NCBI GenBank assembly: GCA_947166945.1
Contig: CAMVGH010000019.1
Location: forward strand, 1 to 33,385
Source: an uncultured Clostridia bacterium
GTDB lineage: Bacteria > Bacillota > Clostridia > Oscillospirales > Ruminococcaceae
DNA: 33,385 bases
Direction of reading: 5' to 3'
Notes under the pieces: model-generated
The model's input: the letters and a program-made list of their open reading frames with translations, nothing else
What the model was told of the DNA's origin: nothing
The model's database searches: none
Translations under genes and position numbers: made by a program
Shown here: piece by piece, positions 8,274 through 17,507 of the stretch
How the letters are laid out: every line of letters starts with the position of its first letter
Position numbering within the stretch: position 1 is the first letter of the stretch

Positions 8274-11200
8274 TCAATAGCTGAAAACGGCGTTCCCGTT
8301 TTTAAGTACACCGAAGCTTTCATTAATTGAACTTATATTATTATAAGTATAATCTAAAAATCTTAGAATTTTTTCATCGTTCTGAACTACTAATTCTTTG
8401 TACAAGAATTCATATGGCTTTATTTTTGAATAAAGTGTAATATAGTTATAAAATAATGGTCTATGTTTGATAAGTGATAACTCGCTCTTTCTAAACAACT
8501 TCATAGCAATATCCACATATTCTATACCATCTTTTTCGTTGTTTTGCAAAATACATATTGCGGCCATATTTGTAAAAATTTTAATTTTTCCGACAATGCT
8601 GCGATTTTCATCGCATTTTACAATTGCACTATTCAATGAATCTAAGGATCCTTTAAAGTCTTGTTTATATGCGTAAATAATTCCTTTTAATGTTATAGCT
8701 TTTATCACCAAAAATGTATTCCGTATTTGTTCGCCCAATTCAATAGATTTATTTACACATACTAAGGCTTGATCTTGATTTCCATCTAAACAATAACAAA
8801 GTGCTTCTTGTTGGAATAATTCGACATCTCTGTTTGAATCTTCTGAATTTCCAATATTTTTGATAGCTTCCCTGAAATAAGCTCTAACCATGTTAGCGTC
8901 TTCGTAATAATTTAAATGTATAAATGCAAAATCTGAATAAGAAATGCTAATCAGATTGTTGCTACACATTTTTTCTGCAAGCTTTAATGCTGATTTTATA
9001 TTATTTTCAGCTTCTGTTACATTACCTAAAGCTAAATATGCAACAGAATATCTATTAAAAATAATAAACCTATAGAAATCGTCAAGTGTTGAACTGTTTT
9101 CAAACTCTTTTAAAATTTCAAGTGCTTTAATAGGCTTTGAGGCGTTAATTTGAGAGTTTACACAGTCATGCATATATTTATTATATTCTTTATCAGAAAG
9201 ATCGATGTTCAAAGAATTCTCATGTAATAGTTTAAATGAATCATAAAACATTATTGATCCGTTATCATGATTTACACGTTCTCTTTCCGAATCAGCTATC
9301 ATATACATAATTTCAAATTTATTCTGTATTGTCAATTTCAAATTGCTATTTGATAGTATATTTCTTCCAATATAAGATACAAAATCAAAATTTCTAAGAG
9401 AATAGTTTCTTTTAACTGCAGTTATACCATAATCCTTTGCAGAATCAAAATCAAGCAAATCTATATATACTTTATATAATAATGTATCTTTATTATCAAT
9501 ATTGATTTTTGGATTATCACTGATCCATCTCTTTATTTTATTAACTAAACTAATATCTATTTTAAAATACTTTTGTTTTTTAAAGAAACGATTAATATTA
9601 TCGTGAAAGAATAATATCATTGGTTTATCGTCGTCATATTTAATAAAAAGAGAGTGGCACATTGTTTCAAGATCATCTTCATTTATACCAATGTATTCAA
9701 CAAATTGAATGGGCAAATAGCCTTCAAAATAAAGAATAAGTTTAATAACTACACGAAATGTACTCCAATAACTGCTTTTCGGATTCTCTTTCTGTTTATT
9801 AAATCTCTTTGTTAATACTCTTTCAGAAGAAGCCGGAATTGAAATTAGAAATTTGTCTAATTTAGAAAAATCCTCAACATACCAAATTGACATACTCTGG
9901 AAAGTTATGATTTTTTCATCTTGAAGATATTTTATTATCATAATTATATCAAATGGCCTTAGGCCGGACTTTTCTATTAGTTTAGAAATGTAGTATTGAT
10001 TATCCGTGTTTAATGCATGCATATACAATGCTTTAGCATCATCAAATGACATTTCATTACAAATGTATTGAACGTGAAAACTATCGGAATATGTTTCAAA
10101 TATTGTTAATAACTCATCTATTTTCTCTATGTTTTTCTGTGGTATAAGTTCAGTATTTGTACATATTAAAAGAATACAATCTGATGCTTTTTGGTATAAC
10201 CCATCAATTATGTCTTCTAAGATATCAAGCATCTGAATGTTTAATTCTTGAATATTATCAAACGCAAGTATTATTTTTTCTCCAAATAAAGGATGTACAA
10301 GGAAATGTAAAATAGACTGCTTAACATAATAAAGTGTTTCATTATCGTAAACGGATTTAAAAATAAAAGAATAAATATATTGGGCAAAATCTGTATTAGA
10401 ACCTCTTTGTTCTAATACACTTAAAATGCTTTGCGATGTTGCAGTTATATCCCCATTATTGTAAGGAATATAAAAAAGTTCACATAGTAGATATTTTAAT
10501 ACTGAAATATCTTTTCTCTTCATGCAGTCATAATGAATAATTCTAAAGTTATTGTTTCTCCCTATATCACATATTTCTTTAATCATTCGACTTTTTCCAT
10601 TGCCTGATGCTCCTTGTATATCAACAAGCTTTGAATCAAGGCGTTCTTCATGAATAATTGGATTAATTCTGTCAAGTATAAAATCGTTCTGTTGTTGTCC
10701 AATAAGCGGAAAATATATTAACTTAGTTGGATCTACTATACCACAATTAATTGATTCTTTCTTCTTCTTTTCTATTGATTCATAATTAATAATAAAGATC
10801 GGAATTCTATGAATATGTCTGCTGTTAAGTACTTCGCCTTTTATTCTAATAAATCTATCAGTATATGGATACATATTAAAATCATTATCTGAAGAACGAA
10901 TTTTAATTATCATTTCATTATTATTTAAAAAGCCAATGTGGATATTCTTAAGCGTTTCTGCTGTATTGTTATGAAGAAACATATCAATATAAAAAGTATT
11001 ATCTCTTGTTAATACAAGAGTATTGGTTTCATTGTATTTTTCAGCGTTTTTATATGTTGTTAGAAAGTGTTTAATCCCTAACTCCTTATGATCATCCACC
11101 GCTTTGTTAATGCTCTTTTTAAAATTCATATTATCTATTAGTTGAAATAAAATTTCGCCATAATGATAAGATACTAAAAAACCATACTTTTCAGCAACGA

Positions 11201-11516
11201 TGTTTATATTTCTTTGGGCATTTAGGGTAATATCTGAAGTCGAAAAAAACCACAGCTCATTAACCTTATTCGATATAACAAGTACAACATTTTTAGAAAT
11301 GTCATCTAAACCTAAAGAACGCTTATGCTTTTTACACTCTGCCCAGATTTCATATGGAACATTATCAACAGAACCTCTAATATCTTTTCCTCCGTCTTTT
11401 ACATACCTTGTTCCCGTAATTTTATAAGGATTTGGTTTCATATACCTTAAAAGATCTACGCATTCTTGCTCAAATTGTTCTGGCGTCATATTCATTATTC
11501 TTTCTCTTGTATTCAA
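8274..11516 (-). CDS. Avs-like STAND NTPase with N-terminal Mrr-type nuclease and TPR tail
   Basis: A 1080-residue multidomain protein. Residues about 10-130 form a PD-(D/E)xK Mrr-like nuclease: FEQECVDLL, then GGKDI (Asp45) and AECKK (Glu60, Lys62). After a beta-rich linker comes a STAND/AAA-type NTPase with Walker A GASGNGKS (about 302-309) and Walker B IILAFDNIQEL (Asp about 420), then a winged-helix-like region. From about 680 to the end, helical repeats of TPR type follow (for example ALEILKEFEN, YLALGNVTEAENNI, CLDGNQDQALVCV). Effector-NTPase-repeat order is that of antiviral STAND (Avs) proteins, which sense phage proteins and activate a nuclease. A GTG at 11525 is in frame, but the TTG at 11514-11516 is better spaced from the shared site. 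No strong promoter is seen upstream, so it may be silent in this orientation. Confidence 0.85.
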   Translation of the reverse strand: MNTRERIMNMTPEQFEQECVDLLRYMKPNPYKITGTRYVKDGGKDIRGSVDNVPYEIWAECKKHKRSLGLDDISKNVVLVISNKVNELWFFSTSDITLNAQRNINIVAEKYGFLVSYHYGEILFQLIDNMNFKKSINKAVDDHKELGIKHFLTTYKNAEKYNETNTLVLTRDNTFYIDMFLHNNTAETLKNIHIGFLNNNEMIIKIRSSDNDFNMYPYTDRFIRIKGEVLNSRHIHRIPIFIINYESIEKKKKESINCGIVDPTKLIYFPLIGQQQNDFILDRINPIIHEERLDSKLVDIQGASGNGKSRMIKEICDIGRNNNFRIIHYDCMKRKDISVLKYLLCELFYIPYNNGDITATSQSILSVLEQRGSNTDFAQYIYSFIFKSVYDNETLYYVKQSILHFLVHPLFGEKIILAFDNIQELNIQMLDILEDIIDGLYQKASDCILLICTNTELIPQKNIEKIDELLTIFETYSDSFHVQYICNEMSFDDAKALYMHALNTDNQYYISKLIEKSGLRPFDIIMIIKYLQDEKIITFQSMSIWYVEDFSKLDKFLISIPASSERVLTKRFNKQKENPKSSYWSTFRVVIKLILYFEGYLPIQFVEYIGINEDDLETMCHSLFIKYDDDKPMILFFHDNINRFFKKQKYFKIDISLVNKIKRWISDNPKINIDNKDTLLYKVYIDLLDFDSAKDYGITAVKRNYSLRNFDFVSYIGRNILSNSNLKLTIQNKFEIMYMIADSERERVNHDNGSIMFYDSFKLLHENSLNIDLSDKEYNKYMHDCVNSQINASKPIKALEILKEFENSSTLDDFYRFIIFNRYSVAYLALGNVTEAENNIKSALKLAEKMCSNNLISISYSDFAFIHLNYYEDANMVRAYFREAIKNIGNSEDSNRDVELFQQEALCYCLDGNQDQALVCVNKSIELGEQIRNTFLVIKAITLKGIIYAYKQDFKGSLDSLNSAIVKCDENRSIVGKIKIFTNMAAICILQNNEKDGIEYVDIAMKLFRKSELSLIKHRPLFYNYITLYSKIKPYEFLYKELVVQNDEKILRFLDYTYNNISSINESFGVLKNGNAVFSY

Positions 11517-11552
11517 AACACCCACCCCTACATGCGATAATAAATAGTTATC
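11512..11552 (-). repeat. Right 41-bp inverted repeat of the invertible segment
   Basis: Perfect inverse copy of 6224-6264. It supplies the ribosome binding site and TTG start codon of the STAND gene, exactly as the left copy does for the first glycosyltransferase. The candidate recombinase core is at 11536-11552. Flanking bases on both sides differ from the left copy. Confidence 0.95.
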
Positions 11553-11788
11553 ACTTGTTGATAAATCGTGTTTAATGGATTTATATTATGAAAAAGAATG
11601 TTTTTTCTTTATTGAGTGTTTTATTATTTTTCCGTTTACAGACAATAGATTTTGAAATAACTGTCAAATTATGTTTATTGACTTTGACATAGTAATAAAT
11701 GAGGCAATTATGAAACAAATATATTAATAGAATTTTTAAGTTAGACAATCAGAAATAATATGCCAATAATATGATACAGGAGGAAATT

Positions 11789-12991
11789 ATGACTACATAC
11801 AATGTGATTAATGCTGGACAGGGAGATTGTGTCATCATAAAGCCAGGTGACGAGTGTAGATTCTGTGGCAAAAAGCTGGTAATTGACCTTGGCTCCGATG
11901 ATTGTGACATTACGAAGATAATAAGACAAACGGATAATCTGCATATTTTTTTCAGTCATCATCACAGAGACCATTTGGGTGGTTTTCGCTTTTTTGGCGG
12001 AAGACTGAATCAAATCAAGGAGATCACCGTTCCGCTGTACCAAAATGAAATTATTCTTATCGCAAGAGCAATACTTTCATTGAAGGGAATTAATACTTCA
12101 AGCGACTGCGGAGAATTTATAAGCGAACTGAAAGATATTGTTCGCAGACAAGCTGATATCGTATCACTCACCAGATTAAACGACTCTGCTCCTATATTGT
12201 CTTTTGCGTATGAGGGTAGAGATTTTTATGATCATATAAAATGTTTAAATCCTCCTTTGCAAGCAGCTACCTATGACATAATGGATAATGTGCGTCATGC
12301 AGAGCTTTTTGATTTGATGAGAGAGTTGTTTATTGAATCGTTCGCCGATGAGATGGTATTATATATCAGAGCACATATTATTGGAAATGGCATGAATGTT
12401 GATTCTCAGTCATATATAGATCACTTTTTATTTCCCAATAGAGATGATCGTGAAGTATTGACTCCTGATGTTTTGTCTTCAAAGTTCAATTTCGTATTTA
12501 GCTTTATTATCGATAATCTTCATTTATTAAGAGCTTTCAACGCCAACAGCAATCGTCAAAGAATGAAAAAAGTTTATTCAAAATTTTTAAAAAGCTCGCA
12601 CGATGTTTGCACTGTTTTGAAAACGAATTTTCACGATAAAACCATGCTTCATACAGGCGATGCCAGCAAAAAGGTTTTTTACAGACTGATAGATTCCGGA
12701 GTAGACATATCAGCTGATTATCTTAAAATACCTCATCACGGAAGCAAGCATAACATTAACGGCAGGATTATAGACAAAATATCTCCTAAGATTGCCATAA
12801 TTTCTCATGATAATGGTCACTTTGGGTCATCTCCTGATCCTCATCCCAATAAACAAACACTTGAATTGTTAAAAAGCAGGCAAATAAAGATTCTTGTAAC
12901 AAATGATGTGGTAAAAAACAATGTTACAGTAATGAGCAGCAGTTGTGGCTATAAAAGAAATGAGTTGGAAATCATTTCCTTATTTATCTGA
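11789..12991 (+). CDS. Metallo-beta-lactamase-fold hydrolase (ComEC-like class)
   Basis: A 400-residue protein. It opens with a beta strand and NAGQGDCVII, the start typical of ComEC-like MBL proteins. The metal motif is H57-H-H-R-D-H62 in FSHHHRDHLGG. Further ligands are likely in LHTGDAS (about 290) and KIPHHGSKH (about 318-326). No membrane segments are present, so this is a soluble hydrolase, probably acting on a phosphodiester or nucleotide. An ATG at 11771 is in frame, but AGGAGG (11778-11783) precedes the ATG at 11789, so I use the latter. Soluble proteins of this kind are common in defence islands as partners or nucleases. It diverges from the STAND gene outside the right repeat, so inversion would not move it. 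Confidence 0.85.
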   Translation: MTTYNVINAGQGDCVIIKPGDECRFCGKKLVIDLGSDDCDITKIIRQTDNLHIFFSHHHRDHLGGFRFFGGRLNQIKEITVPLYQNEIILIARAILSLKGINTSSDCGEFISELKDIVRRQADIVSLTRLNDSAPILSFAYEGRDFYDHIKCLNPPLQAATYDIMDNVRHAELFDLMRELFIESFADEMVLYIRAHIIGNGMNVDSQSYIDHFLFPNRDDREVLTPDVLSSKFNFVFSFIIDNLHLLRAFNANSNRQRMKKVYSKFLKSSHDVCTVLKTNFHDKTMLHTGDASKKVFYRLIDSGVDISADYLKIPHHGSKHNINGRIIDKISPKIAIISHDNGHFGSSPDPHPNKQTLELLKSRQIKILVTNDVVKNNVTVMSSSCGYKRNELEIISLFI

Positions 12992-13444
12992 TGATTATCA
13001 CTTTGCTAAGTTCACTCATGGACGCAGATGCGTCAAATAACGTTGGATAATATCTACAAAATCGGTAAATGCAGTTCTTTATTTAAATGATTTATGACCA
13101 TTGGAGTTTTTAGAATTATTCAGCAGGTCGTTTATCCCGCTCAAAAATCGTCTTTTCATTTGCCAACATATTCACGGTGCCAACTATGGAAGTGCCTAAT
13201 GTAATGCACAGCCAGACTGTACTGCATTACATGCCTACGGATGGACAACTGCTGGTTGGTATGTAATAATTTGGTAATATGATCGATGTCCTAATATCAG
13301 TGAGCGGAAGTTGAATTATGAATTAGCTGATACAAAGTTGTTGAAATATATTGCTCAAAATTATAACTTAAAAAGAGATGCATTCTATAGATATATAGGA
13401 ATCGCATCCTAAATCACATGGAAATTTAAGAAAGGAGGCTCGCC
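12992..13444. other. Intergenic region with a gene scrap and a 10-bp inverted repeat
   Basis: No whole gene is visible. At about 13293-13412 one frame reads cleanly (NISERKLNYELADTKLLKYI onwards, ending in IGIAS and a stop) but has no start or ribosome site. It looks like the tail of a lost gene. ATGTAATGCA (13199-13208) and TGCATTACAT (13223-13232) form an operator-like or element-end repeat. A strong AAAGGAGG at about 13431-13438 belongs to the next gene. Confidence 0.5.
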
Positions 13445-14626
13445 ATGACATCACATAATGCAGCAGGTCAAATGCTTGGATATCTGTATCAGGTGCGCTA
13501 TGCTTTGAACCTCCTTATGGAGAGTGATGAACCGAGCTATCAGATTTCTATTGAGAAGTTTGATGATATTGCATTTGACCGGAATGGCGCGCCAGTTCAG
13601 CTTATACAGGCAAAACATCATACAAAACCGGCAAGCCTTACAGATTCATCTACGGATTTGTGGAGGACCTTGAACGTGTGGCTCGATGCGATAGCAATTG
13701 ACAATACGCTTCTTGACCACACCGACTTTGTGATTATCACAACAGCTGCAACACCGGACAGTTCAGCTACTGAGTTGATTCAAACGAAGAACTATCAGGC
13801 AGCTTTTGAGAAACTCAAGGCTGTAGCAGAGAATTCGGATAATCAGACCAATTTGCCTTATTATGACAAATTTAACAAAATAGATGATTTAATTCTATTC
13901 CAGCTGATTAAACGAATATGTATCATTTCTTCCTCTAGTTATATTGTTGATATCGAGAAGGATATACAGAAGCAGATTCGCTATTCTTGTAGACCTGAGC
14001 ATGTTCCGCTGGCTACCGAACGAATTGAAGGCTGGTGGTTTCAGCAGTGTATTAAAGCGTTGTCCTCAACCGATCCAACCATTACCACACAGCGTCAATT
14101 GCAGGCAAAGATTTATGAGATTACCCGTCAATATGATGACAATAATCTTCCAATAGAATTCTGGGATTTGGAAGAGGTGGAAGAAGCGAAACTTGATCCA
14201 AAGGATCGTGTATTTCTGGAACAGCTCAGATTGCTACAATATCAAAGTGCGACATTACGCCTCGCTCTAAAAGATTATTATAAGGCATCTATGCAGCGGT
14301 CAAGCTGGCTTCGTCAGGGACTGGTGTACGCGAACGAGCTAGATACATATGAGCATCGCCTAGCTGATGCCTGGGAACACGCATTTGCTCAGATGCAGGA
14401 AGATCTCAAGGATTATGTTACTCCGACAGAGCAAGAGAAGATAAAGGCTGGGAAAAAATTATTCAGTAGAGTTATAGAACAGGATATTCGGATTCGTCAA
14501 GGCGTTGATGCTTCATATGTCATGCGGGGGACGTATCATCATCTTGCAAACAGTTTAACGATCGGTTGGCATATAGATTTTTTTGAGAAACTAAAACACC
14601 TTTTGGAAGGGAAGGGTCAGGAATGA
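13445..14626 (+). CDS. ABC-3C system component 1: nuclease-like protein
   Basis: A 393-residue protein that opens the three-gene operon. The first 70 residues match the Cap4/dsDNA-nuclease-like (PD-(D/E)xK) start seen in ABC three-component systems: AGQMLGYLYQVRYAL, then ISIEKFDDI (Glu37, Asp40/41) and LIQAKHH (Gln55-x-Lys57). The remaining roughly 300 residues are helical and correspond to the variable ABC-3C C-terminal domain, proposed to link the effector to the ATPase. The start follows AAAGGAGG. It overlaps the next gene by 4 nt (ATGA). In this predicted defence class the nuclease would be the toxic effector. The family call is from motif and operon order; activity is inferred. Confidence 0.78.
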   Translation: MTSHNAAGQMLGYLYQVRYALNLLMESDEPSYQISIEKFDDIAFDRNGAPVQLIQAKHHTKPASLTDSSTDLWRTLNVWLDAIAIDNTLLDHTDFVIITTAATPDSSATELIQTKNYQAAFEKLKAVAENSDNQTNLPYYDKFNKIDDLILFQLIKRICIISSSSYIVDIEKDIQKQIRYSCRPEHVPLATERIEGWWFQQCIKALSSTDPTITTQRQLQAKIYEITRQYDDNNLPIEFWDLEEVEEAKLDPKDRVFLEQLRLLQYQSATLRLALKDYYKASMQRSSWLRQGLVYANELDTYEHRLADAWEHAFAQMQEDLKDYVTPTEQEKIKAGKKLFSRVIEQDIRIRQGVDASYVMRGTYHHLANSLTIGWHIDFFEKLKHLLEGKGQE

Positions 14627-15111
14627 GAGCTTGGAAATACAGACCGGACGAAGTAAAGAATCTCCTCAATCCTGCGTTTTGTGGAAGATTGATTTACGGA
14701 ACGGTTGCTGAATATCAAAAAAATACAAAAAGAGACTTCCCGTTTCCACTTGTCTATCTCATCTTGCCGTTGGTTTTACCACAATCGATACGTGGGAAGA
14801 TTAATAGCCGAACACAGTTGGTAAATTGGGTACAGAGACACCAAGAACTTGTTTTCAACTTTGGCAGGAGGGCAAGTGATCTTGTTGAGATTACAAATGA
14901 AGCGGTCGAGTTTATGATTCAGACTGGCTTCATTAAGCTTACTGACAATGGGGAACTGACTAAGGAAATCATAGCCGGAACGCTAAGCAAGACTAAGCAC
15001 ACAGATCCAGAGGTGACAGAGTGCTTGAATAAAGCCGAACATGTAGGTCGGTGGTTTGCAGGTGCTGGAAAAGTTGAAACGATATATGTAAGTTTGGGGG
15101 TGAGACCGTGA
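14623..15111 (+). CDS. ABC-3C system middle component
   Basis: A 162-residue protein between the nuclease-like and ATPase genes, overlapping both (ATGA at 14623; TGATG at 15109-15113). It starts MRAWKYRPDEVKNLLNPAF and contains a predicted winged-helix-like core (LVEITNEAVEFMIQTGFIKL). Such short middle components are the defining second gene of ABC-3C operons and probably act as an adaptor between ATPase and effector. No catalytic motif is visible. The call rests mainly on size, position and the LNPAFCGRLIY start typical of the group. Confidence 0.75.
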   Translation: MRAWKYRPDEVKNLLNPAFCGRLIYGTVAEYQKNTKRDFPFPLVYLILPLVLPQSIRGKINSRTQLVNWVQRHQELVFNFGRRASDLVEITNEAVEFMIQTGFIKLTDNGELTKEIIAGTLSKTKHTDPEVTECLNKAEHVGRWFAGAGKVETIYVSLGVRP

Positions 15112-17066
15112 TGCAGATTTTAGAACTGGTTCTTTATGGAAAGAACGGGAAGAAACGCACACTTTCTTTTAACCCTGGAAAAGTGAATATTATTCCTGGT
15201 GAATCGAAAGCCGGGAAATCAGCTGTTGGAGATATTATAGAATACTGCATGGGCGGTAGCAGCTGCAATATTGCTGTCGGTGTAGTGCGTGATAATGTTG
15301 AGTGGTATGGACTGCTTTTACAGTTTGATTCCAACAGAATATTTGTTGCGAGAAAGAATCCTGATCCGGGAAGACAATCGACTTCATTTTGCTACTATGA
15401 AGTTGGAACTGATATTGAGTCTCCTGAAAATGCAAATTTTACTTCCAACACGAACACTGATGGCATAGAAGAACTCCTAACAAATCAGATTGGGATTTCT
15501 GAAAATATCCATATGACGGAAGATGATGAAAGCAGGGACCCTTTGGAGGCAAATATACGCCATGCTTTGTTTTACTGCTTTCAAAGCCAGGACGAGGTTA
15601 CAGCAAGAAACCATCTGTTCCATAGGCAGAGCGAGGGTCTTCCTATTACAAACGCAATTAGGGACACCCTGCCATATTTTCTTGGCGCAGTAGATGAAAA
15701 TGCGGTTTTACTGGCTACGGAGCGGCGTGCTAAGGATCGTGAGTTGAGGATGCTGACAAGGAAAGTAGCTGAAGCAGAATCAATAACAGGATCTGGTTCT
15801 GAAAAGGCAATATCCTTATTGATAGAAGCAGAGGCCGTTGGTCTTTTTAACGATACTGATGATTTGGATAAGAACGATTTCAATGCACTTTATGCTGCCC
15901 TTAAGGATATTCAACTTGTTACACAGAGAGTTCCTTCCGGCTCCATGGATCATCTGTCCACTCTACAGACAAAACTGAGAGAAAAAGAAGATGAGCTTAG
16001 TGATCTTCAAGACAGTATAAATGAGGCACGGTCATATTTGGCAGATGCATCAGGATTCAAAGGAGAGTTGGAGCATCAGAAAGTCAGATTGGAGTCAATA
16101 GGGTTATTTGAGAAAATTGACTTCACCCCTGGAAAATGTCCCTTTTGCTCTGGGGATTTGAAGCTAGAACCTCCAGGAGTTACTAAGTTGAAAGAGTCTA
16201 TTCTCACGCTTGATCAGTCTATCAATCGTGTTGAAAAAGAACGCCCACAGTTGCGACGCTTCATTGATCAACAGGAAGAGAAAGTAGGCGCCTTAAAGGA
16301 CGAAATTGGCATCATCAAGGCTGAGATAGAGGGAACCTATACGCAAATGCAGGATGCAGACCGCATCCGGGATTTGAATGATAGGCGAGCCAAAGTTTTC
16401 GGCAGAATCAGCTACTGGCTTGAAAACGTAGAGTTAGCGGATGATATGACAGAGGCAAAGAGAAGAATAAGAGAGTTGGAGTGTAGGATCGCTGAAATTG
16501 ATGCAATCTTAAGCAATGATTCAGTTAAGGATCGCGTAGCGTCCTCACTTTCTGTTATACAAAATGATATGACGGCATGGGCCAAAGAACTAGAGATGGA
16601 ATATGCGGGTTCTCCATATAGGCTTGATATGGGTAAAGTGACTGTTGTTGTTGATCATAGTAGGCCTATTCCACTAAAGGAAATGGGAAGCGGTGCTAAC
16701 TGGCTGGGTTCACATCTTATTACCATGTTAGGATTGCACAAGTATTTCGTTAACAATAATCGTCCTGTTCCTAATTTTCTGTACTTGGACCAGCCTTCAC
16801 AGGTGTATTTTCCAGAAGGTTCTACTGCTGATGAGGACATGGATATCCAGGCGGTCACCAAGGCGTTTAGTTTCATTAGGGAACGTGTGGCTGAACTAGA
16901 TGGGAAGATGCAGGTAATTGTGGTCGATCATGCTAAATTGGATGATGCCGAATTTATTGCTGAGACCATCGAGGACTGGAAATACACAGGATTGAAACTC
17001 GTTCCTCCTGATTGGTATGAGGAGAAGGGACTTGAGCCTGTAGGTAATGATTCAGCAGAAGAATGA
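15111..17066 (+). CDS. ABC-3C system ATPase (DUF3732-like, SMC/RecN-type)
   Basis: A 651-residue ATPase of the Rad50/RecN kind. Walker A is GESKAGKS (about 30-37). A central coiled coil (about 260-480) holds a CPFC zinc-hook-like pair (PGKCPFCSGDL, about 345). Near the C-terminus come the signature LKEMGSGANWLGSH, Walker B FLYLDQPSQVYFP (about 560) and the switch VIVVDHAKLDD (about 610). The DQPSQ Walker B variant and three-gene context are typical of DUF3732/ABC-3C proteins. A GTG at 15108 is possible, but the ATG at 15111 is better spaced from GGGGGTGAG. It would use ATP to sense altered DNA or phage structures and license the nuclease. The function is predicted for the family. Confidence 0.87.
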   Translation: MQILELVLYGKNGKKRTLSFNPGKVNIIPGESKAGKSAVGDIIEYCMGGSSCNIAVGVVRDNVEWYGLLLQFDSNRIFVARKNPDPGRQSTSFCYYEVGTDIESPENANFTSNTNTDGIEELLTNQIGISENIHMTEDDESRDPLEANIRHALFYCFQSQDEVTARNHLFHRQSEGLPITNAIRDTLPYFLGAVDENAVLLATERRAKDRELRMLTRKVAEAESITGSGSEKAISLLIEAEAVGLFNDTDDLDKNDFNALYAALKDIQLVTQRVPSGSMDHLSTLQTKLREKEDELSDLQDSINEARSYLADASGFKGELEHQKVRLESIGLFEKIDFTPGKCPFCSGDLKLEPPGVTKLKESILTLDQSINRVEKERPQLRRFIDQQEEKVGALKDEIGIIKAEIEGTYTQMQDADRIRDLNDRRAKVFGRISYWLENVELADDMTEAKRRIRELECRIAEIDAILSNDSVKDRVASSLSVIQNDMTAWAKELEMEYAGSPYRLDMGKVTVVVDHSRPIPLKEMGSGANWLGSHLITMLGLHKYFVNNNRPVPNFLYLDQPSQVYFPEGSTADEDMDIQAVTKAFSFIRERVAELDGKMQVIVVDHAKLDDAEFIAETIEDWKYTGLKLVPPDWYEEKGLEPVGNDSAEE

Positions 17067-17507
17067 AGGTAGATGAAGAGTGTGTGGTAAAATGCCATAT
17101 TTTTTCACTGGCAAGATATTGTCTGCTTTTTTGTATTCAATGAGTCAGTTATGACTTTCATTTCAATATTCTTGTTTTTAGTGATACTCTTATAATTAAT
17201 TAGAATAAAGGACATATAGCCTATGAAATATTGTAGGTTATATGTCCTTTTTATTTATGTCGTACTGTAAAAAGTAGCGTGAAGCCGGTGTTTGTCGAAC
17301 TTGTTAGAACTTGATTATATACACAGTAAGCACTTTTCACAATACCTAACATCGGCCAAAGAGTTCTCAGAGTGCTGATAGCGGTCTGTTTCCACTCGTC
17401 AGAGGTATGACAGGTCTTGATCTCACTCTGTCGGCTGTTGTAAATCTCATCAATCATTTTAGTATCGTCCTTTCGGTTTTATTGTAAAACCAACCGTCCA
17501 AACTTTA
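17067..17507. other. Intergenic region after the ABC-3C operon
   Basis: Apart from the repeat at 17207-17340 I see nothing coding. A 68-codon minus-strand frame at 17251-17457 has no ribosome binding site, and its end lies inside the repeat. Confidence 0.5.
17207..17340 (-). repeat. Repeat unit with 17-bp hairpin (copy A), also a terminator
   Basis: AAAGGACATATAGCCTA (17207-17223) pairs with 17234-17250 with one G-U, followed by T-rich sequence on the plus strand, so it can end the ABC-3C transcript. Reading the minus strand, the 90 bases before the hairpin are about 70% identical to 27808-27896, including a shared peptide-like reading (TNTGFTLLFT here, TNADFTVLFT there). I interpret both as copies of one small non-coding or decayed mobile repeat, not as genes. 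Confidence 0.7.

Larger units (their letters stand above)
6224..11552. other. Putative invertible cassette: glycosyltransferases versus STAND defence gene
   Basis: A 5329-bp AT-rich segment bounded by perfect 41-bp inverted repeats. It contains only three genes, all reading inward from the repeats and converging with 11 bp between them at 8262-8274. The only strong promoter lies outside the left repeat. I see no comparable promoter outside the right repeat. Inversion would therefore disconnect the glycosyltransferases and connect the STAND gene, with ribosome binding site and start codon preserved. A complete tyrosine recombinase is encoded just to the left. The geometry is directly visible; the inversion itself is inferred. 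Confidence 0.75.

Noticed and set aside
6224..11552. A composite transposon as the explanation for the 41-bp inverted repeats.
   Set aside because: There is no transposase inside, no visible target duplication outside the repeats, and the repeats contain a ribosome site and start codon used by both first genes.
17251..17457. A 68-codon minus-strand reading frame.
   Set aside because: Its end is the other copy of the dispersed repeat and nothing supports its start.
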